23,482 nt of DNA from Betaproteobacteria bacterium (GTDB taxonomy: Bacteria; Pseudomonadota; Gammaproteobacteria; Burkholderiales; SG8-41). The DNA is taken from the NCBI GenBank assembly GCA_025363575.1, contig JANYDM010000163.1:1-23482 (forward strand). The letters run 5' to 3'. Shown here one piece after another: positions 22,567 to 23,482 of the stretch; position 1 is the stretch's first letter, and each line of letters starts with the position of its first letter. The position numbers were made by a program, and so were the translations under genes. Below the pieces are notes generated by a model that saw only the letters and a list, made by a program, of their open reading frames with translations, searched no databases and had not been told where the DNA came from.

Positions 22567-23482
22567 TTACTGGCAGGATTCGCATTCCGGGTTGTCGATG
22601 GAGCAGAACTTGGCGTCCGTCGCCGGCGTTGCTTCCACGCCGCCGCTGGTGGACACGGCGTTGAGTGCCCCGGTCTTGCCGGTGGATTTCTCCACGTGCG
22701 TGGCACCCATCGTGCGCAAGTAGTAAGTCGTTTTCAGGCCGCGCAGCCAGGCGAGCTTGTAGGTCTCGTCGAGTTTCTTGCCGGACGCGCCCGCCATGTA
22801 GATGTTGAGCGACTGCGACTGGTCGATCCACTTCTGCCGCCGTGCCGCGCACTCGACCAGCCACTTCGGCTCGACTTCGAACGCCGTCGCGTAAAGGCTG
22901 CGGATTTCCTGCGGGATGCGGTCGATCTTGGCCAGCGTGCCGTCGAAATACTTGAGGTCCGACATCATCACCTCGTCCCACAGGTTGAGCTTCTTCAGGT
23001 CCTCGACCAGGTATTCGTTGGTCACCGTGAATTCGCCCGACAGGTTCGACTTCACGTAAAGGTTCTGATAGGTCGGCTCGATGCATTGCGAGAGGCCGGT
23101 GATGTTGGCGATAGTCGCGGTCGGCGCGATCGCGATGCAATTCGAATTGCGCATGCCGACCTGCTTGATGCGTTTGCGCAGCGACTCCCAGTCGAGCGTC
23201 GCGGACATATCGGTCTCGACGTAACCGCCGCGCTCTTCGGACAGGAGCTTCAACGACTCGTGCGGGAATATTCCTTTGTCCCACAGCGAGCCCTTGAACG
23301 TCGAATACGGTCCGCGCTCTTCCGCGAGATCCGCCGATGCCGAATACGTCGTATAGGCGACCGACTCCATCGAGCGGTCGGAGAATTCGACCGCCGCCTG
23401 CGAGCCGTACGGAATGCGCAGCATGTGCAGGCAGTCCTGGAAGCCCATGATGCCGATGCCGACCGGCCGGTGCTTGAAGTTG
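22567..23482 (-). CDS. nrdA: Ribonucleoside-diphosphate reductase, alpha subunit, C-terminal part
   Basis: About 305 residues of the class I alpha subunit; the 5' part lies beyond the window edge. Visible features are RPVGIGIMGFQDCLHML, NSNCIAIAPTATIANITG, the phosphate-binding region around SQCIEPTYQNLY, the radical-transfer tyrosine pair in KTTYYLRTMG, and the C-terminal redox pair in NPECESCQ that is reduced by thioredoxin or glutaredoxin. It holds the catalytic site that reduces ribonucleoside diphosphates. The segment between the TYYLRT motif and the CESC tail (TGKTGALNAVSTSGGVEATP) is a Gly/Ser/Ala linker, as expected for a mobile tail. nrdB follows after 127 bp. The promoter and the regulatory ATP-cone are outside the window. 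Confidence 0.97.
   Translation of the reverse strand, partial: NFKHRPVGIGIMGFQDCLHMLRIPYGSQAAVEFSDRSMESVAYTTYSASADLAEERGPYSTFKGSLWDKGIFPHESLKLLSEERGGYVETDMSATLDWESLRKRIKQVGMRNSNCIAIAPTATIANITGLSQCIEPTYQNLYVKSNLSGEFTVTNEYLVEDLKKLNLWDEVMMSDLKYFDGTLAKIDRIPQEIRSLYATAFEVEPKWLVECAARRQKWIDQSQSLNIYMAGASGKKLDETYKLAWLRGLKTTYYLRTMGATHVEKSTGKTGALNAVSTSGGVEATPATDAKFCSIDNPECESCQ

Overview
The window is high-GC DNA (roughly 60% or a little more) from a betaproteobacterium, most likely a Burkholderiales or related environmental lineage. This rests on three Bug-type (tripartite tricarboxylate transporter, TTT) binding proteins, an alanine/lysine-rich histone H1-like protein, a class Ia nrdAB locus and short dispersed repeats at gene ends. 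No rRNA, tRNA, transposase, phage gene or CRISPR array is visible. It reads as ordinary chromosome with a catabolic, accessory-like left half.

Layout. (1) 1-148: tail of a Bug binding protein. (2) 274-4579, minus strand: a three-gene catabolic operon of ADP-forming acyl-CoA synthetase, acyl-CoA dehydrogenase and short-chain dehydrogenase. It faces a divergent MFS transporter and a carboxymuconolactone decarboxylase-like protein (4681-6345). Together these suggest uptake, CoA activation and oxidation of an unidentified acid. Each junction of the operon carries an inverted repeat of a different family, and the last codons or stop codons of all three genes lie in repeat DNA. (3) 6398-7420, minus: a small zinc-ribbon protein and an alpha/beta hydrolase. 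(4) 7538-10611: a secreted Bug protein translationally coupled to a Gfo/Idh/MocA oxidoreductase, with a divergent Bug homologue that lacks a signal peptide. (5) 10706-13840, plus: two conserved proteins of unknown function, a HAD phosphatase and a low-specificity threonine aldolase. (6) 13948-16253, plus: cydAB encoding a bd-type oxidase with a short Q-loop, without cydX. (7) 16259-19724, minus: a complete phnDCEE ABC importer for phosphonate, phosphite or a related anion, ending 5 bp from cydB. (8) 19846-20845: a KTSC-domain protein, a PsiF-like secreted peptide, a strong bidirectional terminator and an H1-like protein with 33-bp tandem repeats. (9) 20974-23482, minus: nrdA (partial), nrdB and a DUF2442-like protein, with a duplicated 23-bp element in the nrdA-nrdB gap.

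I did not find a clear new multi-gene system. The observations most worth following are the signal-less Bug protein beside its secreted homologue, the repeat-built gene ends of the acyl-CoA operon, and the cluster of two unknown proteins with HAD phosphatase and threonine aldolase. All calls come from reading the sequence and from recall of families; no database search was run.
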